NCBI GenBank assembly: GCA_018363915.1
Contig: JAGZMY010000010.1
Span: 1 to 64,000, forward strand
DNA from: Anaerococcus vaginalis
Lineage (GTDB): Bacteria; Bacillota; Clostridia; Tissierellales; Peptoniphilaceae
Length of the DNA stretch: 64,000 bases
Direction: 5' to 3'
Below are positions 23,012-31,836 of the stretch, piece after piece. The position numbers were made by a program, and so were the translations under genes. Below the pieces are notes generated by a model, which did not search any database, had not been told where the DNA came from, and saw nothing but the letters and a program-made list of their open reading frames with translations. Positions within the stretch are counted from its first letter, which is position 1; every line of letters starts with the position of its first letter.

Positions 23012-25127
23012 ATTCATCTTCGTATTCCACATAAGAAAAATAATGATCTCTTTCATTTAAATCTTCATTTTCGTAAGTTTCAATTACTTCGTTGTTGATT
23101 GATTTTACTAAATCTATTATATATGATCTAAGATTTGCTCTTCCGAGCATTTTTTTACCTAAATTTTGTTTTATATTTGTGATTTTTTTATAATTTACTA
23201 TATATTTTGCAAGGTCGACGCCTTCAACTCTTCTTTTTTTCAAAATAAATTTGGAAATAAAAGTTAGAAGGTCGAACAAATTATTTGATTTTCTTTTTAA
23301 ATATTTAATTAAACTATTAAAAAATATTCCCTTTATAGAAACTAATTTATTAAAAAATTTATCTTTTGAACCATCAATTTCAAATCTTATATTTTTTGTT
23401 AAAAATTCAAAAATTTCGTTAATTTCATCTTGGCAATAATCAATTATTTGGTCTGTGATTGAATAATTTGGATTATTTAATTTTGCCATAAATTCAACTA
23501 CATAAGATGGAGTTGTCTTTTCATCAAGCGCCTTGTATTGGTAAATATAATTTGAAAAATCATATAAGCTATGTCCGTCTTTTGAAATTGGCATAGAAAT
23601 ACCTTTTTTCATAAGCTTATCATAATAATAAATTATATTGTCTGTTGTCATTATTTTTTCTTCAAATTGCTCAATCAAAATCTCTAGGCATTCTTCCAAA
23701 TCTTTTGCTTTTATTATGGCATGAGACCTGTATGAATCTATTTTTATAAACATTTCCCCATCTGCATCAAAAATATTTATAAAGCCTAATTTTTCAATAT
23801 GAATTGGAAATTTTTCTTTATAAAATTTTAAAATTTCTCCTATATATCCTTTTTTTGGAAGATTTATTTTTAAAGCTGTGTTTATCCTATCAATTAAAAA
23901 TTTTTTAATATTCATTTCAGAAATCATAGGATTTTTTGCCATGGAATGAACGTAATTAAACAAAACATCCTTTAGTGATAATTGATTTTCTAAAGCGTAT
24001 GCAATTGAATTTTCTATTTTTATGGTTTCTCCTGATAAATTTTCGTAAGAAAAAGATTTGATTAATTGAGTTTTTAAATCAACAGAAAATCCATTAAATT
24101 CTTCTATATCATCCAAAACATTAATGTGTCTTATTGGAAGAGGATAGGTTACGGTTGAACCAGTTTGAATATTAAATATTTCATTTCCCAAACCGGATTT
24201 ATATTTTGCAGTTCCATTTTCATGCAAGTGACCTGTAAATAAAAATTTTACGCCCATATCTGCTAAAACTTCAATTGGAAGCTTATCATTTATTCTAGGA
24301 TCATCGTCAATATATTTTTCATTCCAATTTTTTATTATAAAAGGTCCCAAGACGAGTCTTTGATCTCTAAAATTTGGAATAAAAGCATGATGAGATATTA
24401 CAAAAATCATATCTTTTCTACTTTTTGCCTCATCGATTTTTTCAATCGCCCATTTCATAACATTTTTATCAAGAGCTCCAACCACATTTGTTTTGCCATC
24501 CTTATGATTTTGTTCATAATCACAAGAATAAATCGACGTGTCAATAAAAAGTAAAGTTAGAGAATTTTTATTTTCTAAATTATTATCGATTCTTGCAAGA
24601 TAAGAGCCATATCCTTGGCAATAATAAGAATATTTAAAATCTCTGTTAAATTTTTTATTTACAAAATCTAGATGAGATTTGAAAATGTTAGAATTTTTAT
24701 AAAATTCTAAAACCTTATCTTTGTACAAAAAATCATATATTTCAAAAAATTCTCTAGGTTCAATATAATCAGTTTTTTTTAGATTTTTATAATCAAAAGC
24801 TTGCTTGTTATTTATATCATGATTTCCTGGAATTAAAAATATATTTCTTTGTGGATTTTCATTAGTCCATGATTTTAAAATTTCCATAACTTCTAGATGA
24901 GATTTTTTTTCTCCATCTTTTGTCAAATCGCCAGGAATTATTATATATTTGCTATCATTAAGACTTGCAAGCTCTAATGATTTTTTTAAAAGCCCTTCGC
25001 CTTCAACCAAAAATTTTCTGTCATATTTGATAGCCATATTAAATTCTTTATTATCAGCCATCAAAGATCTTGCCAAAATATGAATATCAGAAAGAAGGCT
25101 GAGGCTTATTTTTTTATTATTTTCCAT
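23010..25127 (-). CDS. Calcineurin-like metallophosphoesterase with a long uncharacterised C-terminus
   Basis: A 705-aa protein. Residues 1 to about 330 are a metallophosphoesterase with all ligands: D14/H16 in LSDIH, D67 in PGDLTKDG, N102-H103-D104 in PGNHD, the SHH motif in VISHHAFIP, and GHLH near residue 300. There is no signal peptide or membrane segment, so it should be cytosolic. The remaining 370 residues are mostly helical, rich in Lys, Ile and Asn, and I recognise no domain in them. The substrate cannot be assigned. It is transcribed alone, diverging from the cysteine T-box operon. Confidence 0.85.
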   Translation of the reverse strand: MENNKKISLSLLSDIHILARSLMADNKEFNMAIKYDRKFLVEGEGLLKKSLELASLNDSKYIIIPGDLTKDGEKKSHLEVMEILKSWTNENPQRNIFLIPGNHDINNKQAFDYKNLKKTDYIEPREFFEIYDFLYKDKVLEFYKNSNIFKSHLDFVNKKFNRDFKYSYYCQGYGSYLARIDNNLENKNSLTLLFIDTSIYSCDYEQNHKDGKTNVVGALDKNVMKWAIEKIDEAKSRKDMIFVISHHAFIPNFRDQRLVLGPFIIKNWNEKYIDDDPRINDKLPIEVLADMGVKFLFTGHLHENGTAKYKSGLGNEIFNIQTGSTVTYPLPIRHINVLDDIEEFNGFSVDLKTQLIKSFSYENLSGETIKIENSIAYALENQLSLKDVLFNYVHSMAKNPMISEMNIKKFLIDRINTALKINLPKKGYIGEILKFYKEKFPIHIEKLGFINIFDADGEMFIKIDSYRSHAIIKAKDLEECLEILIEQFEEKIMTTDNIIYYYDKLMKKGISMPISKDGHSLYDFSNYIYQYKALDEKTTPSYVVEFMAKLNNPNYSITDQIIDYCQDEINEIFEFLTKNIRFEIDGSKDKFFNKLVSIKGIFFNSLIKYLKRKSNNLFDLLTFISKFILKKRRVEGVDLAKYIVNYKKITNIKQNLGKKMLGRANLRSYIIDLVKSINNEVIETYENEDLNERDHYFSYVEYEDE

Positions 25128-25265
25128 ACTATCATTTCCCTTTTCTTAATTTTAATATACCATAAGTAAAAAATAAAAATAAGGAGAAATATTGAATTAT
25201 AAATTTTAGATCCTTTTTTGATTTGCAATTATTAATTTAATTTGGAAAAAAATTCAAAAATAATC

Positions 25266-25294
25266 TTGACTAAATTAATAGGAATTCGTATAAT
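25266..25294 (+). promoter_or_regulatory. Sigma-A-type promoter of the T-box/ABC importer operon
   Basis: TTGACT (25266-25271) and a consensus TATAAT (25289-25294) with a 17-bp spacer, about 20-30 bases before the leader begins. Confidence 0.8.
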
Positions 25295-25317
25295 GAATTT
25301 CGTAACATAAAAAAACA

Positions 25318-25546
25318 ATGAAAAGAAGAGTAGGTTTGTCATACTTTACAGAGAGGTTATTTGCTGAGATTAACTAAGTTAAAACAAATTGAAGTGCATC
25401 TTTGAGTTCTACACCGATACTAGGCTGTAGCGGCTTCTCCCGTTATCGAGATAAGGGTTAATAGACCCTGAGAGATTTTTATTATTTAATGAAAATAAAA
25501 AGGTGGAATCACGGTAGCTCGTCCTTTGTTTGGGACGGGCTTTTTC
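25318..25546 (+). ncRNA. T-box riboswitch with a cysteine (TGC) specifier
   Basis: Leader RNA that senses uncharged tRNA and controls the downstream ABC importer. Stem I shows AGTAGG (specifier-loop E side), the K-turn AGAGAGG, and a 3' side reading GAAG-TGC-ATCTTTGAG. Aligned with the serS leader (GAA-TCC-GTCTTTGAG) and the valS leader (GAAG-GTT-GTTTTGAA) in this same window, the specifier is TGC (25395-25397), coding Cys, followed by a purine. The T-box is AGGTGGAATCACGG; its TGGA bulge (25504-25507) pairs with a UCCA end, as in tRNA-Cys with U73. The terminator is GCTCGTCC/GGACGGGC plus TTTTT (25517-25545). Confidence 0.82.
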
Positions 25547-25582
25547 TATTGTTTTTTATATAAAAAATATTTAGGAGGATTT

Positions 25583-26698
25583 ATGAAAATTAAATCAAAA
25601 ATTGTTGGAGCGTTACTAATTGGTTCTCTTGTTCTTACAGGATGCCAAAGTCAAATAAATACTGGAGAAAATTCATCAAATAATTTATCAGAAAATAAAA
25701 GCACACTTTCAAATGAAAAAAGTAAAAAAGATAAAAATTTTGAAGATGTCCAAAAAATTGCAAAGGAAAATTCAAAAAAAGATATAAAAGAAGAGGCAAG
25801 ATACAAGGACAAAATAAAATTAGGATATTCTGGCGACTTGTGCTTGGGCGGACCAAATATTGCAAATTTAAATGGATATTTTAAAGAGGGTGGCGTTGAA
25901 GTTGAATTTATAAATACAAAAAATCCAAAAGATGCTCTTGGAAGTGGCAAGCTTGATGGTCTGGTTGGAGAATTCGCAGCTATGGTTGTGCCAGCTACAA
26001 AAGGACTTGACATAGTATTTTCTTCAGCATCTCACACAGGATGTAAATCACTTTACGTTTTAAATGATAGTGAAATTACAAAAACAAAAGAGCTTGAAGG
26101 AAAAAATCTTGCAATAACAAACGGAATTGGAAATTCGAATCACAATACTGCCCTAAGATTTTTTAACAACGATGATGTTGATCCTGACAAGGTTACTTAT
26201 AAGCAAGTTGATAATGCAGCAGTAATTCAAGCGATGAAAGATGGAGAAATTGATTCAGCAGTTTTGGATGACCAATTTGCAAAAAAATTTGTTGATAAGG
26301 GAGAAATTAGAGCGATAAGATCTATGACTCACGATGATGATTTTGGAAAAGAAGTTTGCTGTGTCCTTGCTTTTAATAAAAAATTTGCAACAGAAAATCC
26401 ATTGATAGCTGACAAGGTTGCAAGTGCAATTCAAAAAGCAAATTCTTATATGCAAAATAATCCGAAAGAGGCTACACAAAAGTTATATGACAATAACCTT
26501 GCAAGTGGAGATTTTGATGCAGGCCTTGAGCTTATTAAATCTTATGATTATTCTGTAAAAAATGATCTTGCAGAAAAAACTTTACAATCAATTTTTAATG
26601 ATTACAAAGAAATTGGATTAATCGAAGATGAAAGAAGTGTTGATCAGTTGATGAAATCATACTGGCTTCCAATGGGAAGTTTTTATGATGAAAAATAA
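25583..26698 (+). CDS. Substrate-binding lipoprotein of an NMT1/SsuA-type ABC importer
   Basis: A 371-aa lipoprotein: signal peptide with lipobox LVLTGC (C21), then a Ser/Lys/Asn-rich tether (to about residue 75). The periplasmic-binding fold starts at KIKLGYSGDLC and continues through YFKEGGVEVEFI, GKLDGLVGEFA, LAITNGIGNSN and KDGEIDSAVLDD. It belongs to the nitrate/sulfonate/taurine/thiamine-precursor-binding family. The cysteine T-box upstream points to a sulfur-containing substrate, such as a sulfonate or a cysteine-related compound; this is inference. The start follows AGGAGGATTT. First gene of a three-gene importer. Confidence 0.88.
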   Translation: MKIKSKIVGALLIGSLVLTGCQSQINTGENSSNNLSENKSTLSNEKSKKDKNFEDVQKIAKENSKKDIKEEARYKDKIKLGYSGDLCLGGPNIANLNGYFKEGGVEVEFINTKNPKDALGSGKLDGLVGEFAAMVVPATKGLDIVFSSASHTGCKSLYVLNDSEITKTKELEGKNLAITNGIGNSNHNTALRFFNNDDVDPDKVTYKQVDNAAVIQAMKDGEIDSAVLDDQFAKKFVDKGEIRAIRSMTHDDDFGKEVCCVLAFNKKFATENPLIADKVASAIQKANSYMQNNPKEATQKLYDNNLASGDFDAGLELIKSYDYSVKNDLAEKTLQSIFNDYKEIGLIEDERSVDQLMKSYWLPMGSFYDEK

Positions 26699-26718
26699 AA
26701 ATTATAAAAGGATAAAAT

Positions 26719-27684
26719 ATGGAAGAAATTAAAGAAGATAAGGGAAAAAAATTAATAATTAGAAAAATTTTACCAATAATTTTTGGAATATTTTCAATTT
26801 TAGAATATTTATATTTTCCAAATTATGACAAAGAAATGATAACAACGCCCGTTTATTTATATTTTTTGGTAAGTTTACTGGCAATCTATGGAATATTTTT
26901 TATAATTTCATTTAAAAATGAAAAATTAAGCGAAAATTTGGCTTACAAAGGCCCCTTGTTTGCTTTTGTTTTTGCTCTTTTGATAATTTATGATTTTTTA
27001 ACTTTAAAATTTGCAATTTTACCTTTGCCATATTTTGCTTGGCTTGATATGATTATAAATTCTATGCTTGTTGATAAGAAATTTTTAATCGAATCAACTC
27101 TTGCAAGTTTAAAATTATTGTTTACAGGATATTTTATTGGCTCAATTGTTGGAATAATTACAGGAATTTTTGCTGGATATTCAAAAAAAATAGATTATTG
27201 GGTTGATCCATTTTTAAAATTATTAGGACCAATTCCAACGACAACATGGATTCCTGTAGTAATGGTTCTTGCGACAAGTCTTTTTGGGGGAGCTGTTTTT
27301 ATAATTGCACTTGGAGTTTGGTTTCAAACAACTCTTGCAACAATGACAGGAATTAAAAATGTGGACAAATCTTATTATGAAGCTGCAAAAACTTTGGGAG
27401 CAAGTGAAAATGAATTGGTAAGAAAAATTGCCCTCCCATCAGCAAGTCCAAATATTTTTCAAGGGTTAATTTCAGCTATGAGCTCAGCTTGTACTTCCCT
27501 AATTGTTGCAGAAATGCTTGGAGTAGAATCGGGACTTGGCTGGTATATAACTTGGAAATCTTCGTGGGCAGATTATTCTTCAATGTATGGGGCAATAATT
27601 ATTTTGGCTTTTACCTTTATAATAGTAAATGTAATTTTAAAAAAGATTTCTAACAAGGCATTAAGTTGGCAAAAGGAAGTGTAA
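26719..27684 (+). CDS. ABC importer permease (SsuC/TauC-like)
   Basis: A 321-aa membrane protein. The last 190 residues are a standard binding-protein-dependent permease with the cytoplasmic EAA loop EAAKTLGASENELVRKIALP. The first 130 residues add about three more hydrophobic segments (LPIIFGIFSILEYLYF, VYLYFLVSLLAIYGIFFII, PLFAFVFALLIIYDFL), making it longer than typical SsuC (about 250-260 aa). It lies 20 bases after the binding-protein gene and directly before the ATPase, so it is in the same T-box-controlled operon. Confidence 0.9.
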   Translation: MEEIKEDKGKKLIIRKILPIIFGIFSILEYLYFPNYDKEMITTPVYLYFLVSLLAIYGIFFIISFKNEKLSENLAYKGPLFAFVFALLIIYDFLTLKFAILPLPYFAWLDMIINSMLVDKKFLIESTLASLKLLFTGYFIGSIVGIITGIFAGYSKKIDYWVDPFLKLLGPIPTTTWIPVVMVLATSLFGGAVFIIALGVWFQTTLATMTGIKNVDKSYYEAAKTLGASENELVRKIALPSASPNIFQGLISAMSSACTSLIVAEMLGVESGLGWYITWKSSWADYSSMYGAIIILAFTFIIVNVILKKISNKALSWQKEV

Positions 27685-27685
27685 A

Positions 27686-28432
27686 ATGGAAAAATTAGAA
27701 TTAAAAAATGTATCAAAAGTTTTTGAAAAAATAGACGAAGATGAAAAAACACACGCCCTAAAAAATATTAATTTATCAATAAAAAATAATGAATTTGTTT
27801 CTATAGTTGGACCTTCAGGATGTGGGAAATCAACTATGCTAAAATTAATTTCTGGTTTAATAAAACCAAGCCAAGGAGAAATTTTATTAGATAAAAAAAT
27901 TATTGATAAACCGTCATCAAGAAAGGGCATGGTCTTTCAAAAACCTACGCTTTTTCCTTGGCTAAGCGTTGGAGAAAATGTAGGATTTTCTGGATCATTA
28001 AAAAACGAAGAAAAAATTGATGAGAAAGAAATTGATAAAATGCTAAAAAAAGTTGGACTTATAGAATTTAAAAATTCTTATCCAAAAGAATTGTCAGGTG
28101 GAATGGCACAAAGAGTTTCGTTGATTAGAACTATGATTTCAAAACCAGAAATATTTTTACTTGATGAGACTTTGGGAAGCCTTGATGCTTTTACAAGAAT
28201 GAATATGCAAGATGAAATTTTAAATTTGTGGCAAGAAATTAAAAATCTTATGATTATGGTAACTCACGATGTAGAAGAAGCTGTTTATATGTCTACAAAA
28301 ATTATAATAATGGAGCCAAGGCCTGGTAGGGTAAAAGAAGTTGTAGATATAAATTTGGACTATCCAAGAGATAGGACAAGTGATAAATTTATTGAATACA
28401 GAAATAAAATTTTAAATATTTTAAATTATTAA
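27686..28432 (+). CDS. ABC importer ATP-binding protein (SsuB/TauB-like)
   Basis: A 248-aa ATPase. Walker A is GPSGCGKST (42-50), the Q-loop is MVFQKPTLFPWLSV, the signature LSGGMAQR is near residue 135, Walker B is IFLLDETLGSLD and the switch His is in VTHDVEEAV. The FPWL after the Q-loop is typical of nitrate/sulfonate/taurine importers. One base separates it from the permease stop. A terminator follows at 28437. Confidence 0.93.
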   Translation: MEKLELKNVSKVFEKIDEDEKTHALKNINLSIKNNEFVSIVGPSGCGKSTMLKLISGLIKPSQGEILLDKKIIDKPSSRKGMVFQKPTLFPWLSVGENVGFSGSLKNEEKIDEKEIDKMLKKVGLIEFKNSYPKELSGGMAQRVSLIRTMISKPEIFLLDETLGSLDAFTRMNMQDEILNLWQEIKNLMIMVTHDVEEAVYMSTKIIIMEPRPGRVKEVVDINLDYPRDRTSDKFIEYRNKILNILNY

Positions 28433-28436
28433 TTTT

Positions 28437-28466
28437 GCTAACCTATTTTTGGGTTAGCTTTTTTTT
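28437..28466 (+). terminator. Terminator of the ABC importer operon
   Basis: GCTAACC pairs with GGTTAGC and is followed by eight T. Confidence 0.85.
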
Positions 28467-28521
28467 GCTAAAAATCGTATAATCTATTTGATAAACATCC
28501 TAAAAAATAGAAAGGATTTTT

Positions 28522-29412
28522 ATGAATGATTATTTAAAGAAAAATAAAAAATTAGGAGCAATAATTTTTGGTTTAATAAATGTTGTTTTAGCATTTTTAT
28601 CAACGCGTTTTTTGGTATTTGCGTTTTTTATTCCAATTTTTACTGCCATAAAATTGTGGGAATTAAATGATAAAAATAAAATGATATTTTTATTTACGAC
28701 AGGTTTGTTTTCTGCAATTTTAAATATTAGGATAACTATTTTTTTAATGTTTCCTATGATAATTTTTGGAAATGTTTTATATGATTTAATTAAGAAAAAT
28801 AAAACTGATAAGTATAGTTTGAAAGTACTTACTATAATTTTTTCGGTTTTATCTTTGACAATTATTGGGTATCTTTACTCTAAGTCGGATATTAATTTGA
28901 ATTTTTTAGTAGATGCAACAGAAAAAATATTTAAAGATCAAAATTTTAAAATTGATAAGGAAATAATAAGAAAAAGTCTTAAAACAATACCTTTAGTATT
29001 TATTTTCTTTTCTTTAATTTACAGCATGATTTCACTAAAACTTGTTAGAAATTATTTGAATTATAAAAATAAAAATATAAGGGATTTAAGAAGAATTAAC
29101 ACAATTAGAATTGATATAAAAGATTTAAGAGATATTTTTATTTGCCTAATTATTTCAGCAATATTATGTAAAATTTTATCTTTTTCAAATGAATTTATAG
29201 TGTTAAATTCAATTATGGCTTTAAAATTATTATTTTGTGTAAATGGGGTTTTGTTGATTGATTATTTTGTATCGCTAAGGAAAAGCAAAGCAGCAAGAAT
29301 AATTAATTGGTTTTTATTATTTATATTGTTTGCTTACATATCAGAAATAATAGCCATAATCGGTTTTATTGATGTATTTTTGAATTTAAGAAGAAAAGCG
29401 AGGATAGCATGA
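28522..29412 (+). CDS. DUF2232/YybS-like membrane protein
   Basis: A 296-aa protein with about eight hydrophobic segments and little else. It resembles the DUF2232 (YybS) family in size, topology and place: the order yybS-gdpP-rplI-dnaB is conserved in many Firmicutes. The function is unknown. AAAGGATTT precedes the ATG. The gdpP start overlaps its stop by four bases, so they are translationally coupled. Confidence 0.8.
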   Translation: MNDYLKKNKKLGAIIFGLINVVLAFLSTRFLVFAFFIPIFTAIKLWELNDKNKMIFLFTTGLFSAILNIRITIFLMFPMIIFGNVLYDLIKKNKTDKYSLKVLTIIFSVLSLTIIGYLYSKSDINLNFLVDATEKIFKDQNFKIDKEIIRKSLKTIPLVFIFFSLIYSMISLKLVRNYLNYKNKNIRDLRRINTIRIDIKDLRDIFICLIISAILCKILSFSNEFIVLNSIMALKLLFCVNGVLLIDYFVSLRKSKAARIINWFLLFILFAYISEIIAIIGFIDVFLNLRRKARIA

Positions 29413-31415
29413 AGGAAAAATTAAGGTATTTTACGAAAGAAAATTATATTTTTATACTAATCTTACCTCTAATTATTTCGATAATCTTGTTTTTTTATGA
29501 GAAAATTTTTGCAACTATAGGACTTATCCTTGTAGTTTTATTATATTTTTATATTAAAAAAATAGATGATAATAATGAGGATTTTTTCCAAGCATATATT
29601 GATGAGTTGGATTATTCTTTTGATGAAATAACTAAAAACGTTGTATTTCAAATGCCATTTCCTATTGTTATTTTGGAAGATGGAAAAACAATTAAGTGGC
29701 ATAATTCTAATTTTAAGGAATTGTTTGAGGCGAAAAATTTAATAGGGAAAAGTGTAAATAATTTTATAACAGATTTTAGCCAAATAGATTTTTCTAAACA
29801 ATCAACGGATCCTATAACTGTTGATATTTACGATAAGGTTTATGAATTTTATTATTCCACAATAAAAAGAGAAAAATTTGATGATGAGCTTACTTTTGTT
29901 TATGGAATTGATAATACATCTGATGAAAATATCAAAAAAATATTTAAAGACAGACGCCTTGTTGTTTTGACAATGTATATTGACAACTTTGATGATTTAA
30001 GACAATCTACAAAGGCAAGTGATAGATCATCTTTAACTGGAGAAATTGATAGAATTATAATGAATTATTTTGAAAAATTTGGTGCCATGGTAAGAAAATA
30101 TGAAAATGATAGGTACATGGTAATGATTCATTATGATGATTACAAAAAAATTTATGATAGTAAATTTAAAATTTTGGATTTGGTAAGAGAAGTTAAAAAA
30201 GGAAATTCTATTCAACCAACTCTTTCTGTTGGTGTAGGTTTATCAGGTTCAAAGCCTATTGATATTTACGAGGAATCTAGAATTTCAATAGATATTGCTC
30301 TTTCGCGTGGTGGCGATCAAGTTGTAATAAAAGAAGGCGATAATTACGAATATTTTGGTGGCAAATCAAAAGCAACAGAAAAAATTTCAAAAGTAAGAAG
30401 CCGTGTTATATCTCAAGCTTTAAAAAGAATGGTAGAAACATCATCAAAAGTTTTTGTAATGGGACATAACAATCCAGATATGGATTCTTTTGGATCAGCT
30501 CTTGGAATTTATGAAGGAATAAAAAGTATTGGTAAGGAATGTTATTTTGTTTTAAATGAAGTAAACAAACCAATAGAAAATATTTACAATAGAACTGTTG
30601 AAGATTTGGAAGGCTTTAGAGAAAATGTTGTTACAGAAATAAAAGCTTTGGAACTAATGGATCAAGGCTCTTTGGTAATAGTAACAGACAATCACAGAAA
30701 AAATTCTACAGAAGCTCCATCATTAATAGATAGGACAGAACAAATTGTAATAATTGATCATCATAGAAGGGGAAATGATTATATAAGAAATGCAACAATT
30801 TCTTATATTGAGCCTTATGCCTCAAGTGCAAGCGAGCTTGTAACAGAAATTTTAAATTATTTTGATGAATCATTTAAGGCAAGAGTTCCGGTTGCAGAAG
30901 CCCTTCTTGCAGGACTTACTGTTGATACAAAAAATTTCGTTTATCAAACAGGAGTAAGAACTTTCGAAGCCGCATCAATTTTAAAAAGATGGGGAGCAGA
31001 TTCAATTATAATAAAAAGAATGTTCAAAGATGATTTTGAAATAGTAAAATACAAATCGGAAGTAATAGCTGATTCGACAGTTGTAAATGATTTTATTGCA
31101 ATAGGTCATTTTAATAGAGAAATGGATGGCTCAACTTTAATAGCAAGTCAAGCTGCTGATGATTTATTAAATATAAAAGGTGTTAAAGCAAGTTTTGTTT
31201 TGACAAGATCAAATGATAAAATCCATATATCAGGAAGAAGTTTGGGAGATATTTCAGTTCAATTAATTTTGGAAAGAATTGGCGGAGGAGGACATTTAAC
31301 TTCAGCTGCAACCCAACTTGATATGAGTATAGAAGAAGCAGAAATTATGCTTAAAAAAGCTATAAAAGAATATTTAGAGGAGGAAGTTGAAAAAAATGAA
31401 GATAATATTAACTGA
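29409..31415 (+). CDS. gdpP: Cyclic-di-AMP phosphodiesterase GdpP
   Basis: Breaks down c-di-AMP and thereby tunes potassium, osmotic and cell-wall homeostasis. Two N-terminal membrane segments (about 14-52) lead to a PAS-like region (about 80-160), a degenerate GGDEF domain (about 175-315, without a GGDEF motif), and the catalytic DHH/DHHA1 part: HNNPDMDSFGSALG, VTDNHRK, IIDHHRRG, and GGGGHLTSAATQL near the end. 668 aa, a normal length. It overlaps the start of rplI. Confidence 0.95.
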   Translation: MKEKLRYFTKENYIFILILPLIISIILFFYEKIFATIGLILVVLLYFYIKKIDDNNEDFFQAYIDELDYSFDEITKNVVFQMPFPIVILEDGKTIKWHNSNFKELFEAKNLIGKSVNNFITDFSQIDFSKQSTDPITVDIYDKVYEFYYSTIKREKFDDELTFVYGIDNTSDENIKKIFKDRRLVVLTMYIDNFDDLRQSTKASDRSSLTGEIDRIIMNYFEKFGAMVRKYENDRYMVMIHYDDYKKIYDSKFKILDLVREVKKGNSIQPTLSVGVGLSGSKPIDIYEESRISIDIALSRGGDQVVIKEGDNYEYFGGKSKATEKISKVRSRVISQALKRMVETSSKVFVMGHNNPDMDSFGSALGIYEGIKSIGKECYFVLNEVNKPIENIYNRTVEDLEGFRENVVTEIKALELMDQGSLVIVTDNHRKNSTEAPSLIDRTEQIVIIDHHRRGNDYIRNATISYIEPYASSASELVTEILNYFDESFKARVPVAEALLAGLTVDTKNFVYQTGVRTFEAASILKRWGADSIIIKRMFKDDFEIVKYKSEVIADSTVVNDFIAIGHFNREMDGSTLIASQAADDLLNIKGVKASFVLTRSNDKIHISGRSLGDISVQLILERIGGGGHLTSAATQLDMSIEEAEIMLKKAIKEYLEEEVEKNEDNIN

Positions 31416-31836
31416 AGATGTTAAAAAAATTGGTAAAAAAGGTGAAGTTGTAAATGTAAAGCAAGGTTACTTTAGAAATTATATTTTACCAAATAATCTT
31501 GGAGTAGAAGCAAATAAAGAAAATTTAGCAAAGCTTGATGAACATCTTAAACAACTAAAAAAAGAAGAAGATGAAAATATAAAAGCTGCAATGGAAAATA
31601 AAGAAAAAATTGAAAAAATAGAAGTTATAATCAAGGTAAAAGCTGGAGAAAATGGAAAATTATTTGGTTCAATTACAAATATGGATATTAAAAAAGCTCT
31701 TGATGAAAAAAATATTGAAGTAGATAAGAAAAAAATCGACAAGGCTGACATTGATTCACTTGGCGATTATGAAGTTACAATTAAGCTTTACCAACAAGTT
31801 TCTGCAAAATTAAAAGTGAAGGTTGAGGCAGAATAA
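31396..31836 (+). CDS. rplI: 50S ribosomal protein L9
   Basis: 146 aa, with the family start MKIILTEDVKKIGKKGEVV, the N-domain GYFRNYILP and a long central helix leading to the C-terminal RNA-binding domain (LFGSITNMDI...). The ATG at 31396 gives the canonical N-terminus; a TTG at 31387 is also in frame, three codons earlier. AGAGGAGGAAG lies upstream within the end of gdpP. Confidence 0.96.
   Translation: MKIILTEDVKKIGKKGEVVNVKQGYFRNYILPNNLGVEANKENLAKLDEHLKQLKKEEDENIKAAMENKEKIEKIEVIIKVKAGENGKLFGSITNMDIKKALDEKNIEVDKKKIDKADIDSLGDYEVTIKLYQQVSAKLKVKVEAE

Noticed and set aside
25355..25480. CTGAGA and CCCTGAGAG in the ABC importer leader suggested a TPP riboswitch
   Set aside because: The rest of the THI element is missing, while AGAGAGG, the TCTTTGAG side, the GGTGGAATCACGG box and the CTCGTCC terminator make a complete T-box.
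28522..29412. The YybS-like protein considered as a transporter component (ECF-type S protein)
   Set aside because: It has the right topology, but no ECF ATPase or T component is adjacent and the yybS-gdpP-rplI-dnaB order explains its place.
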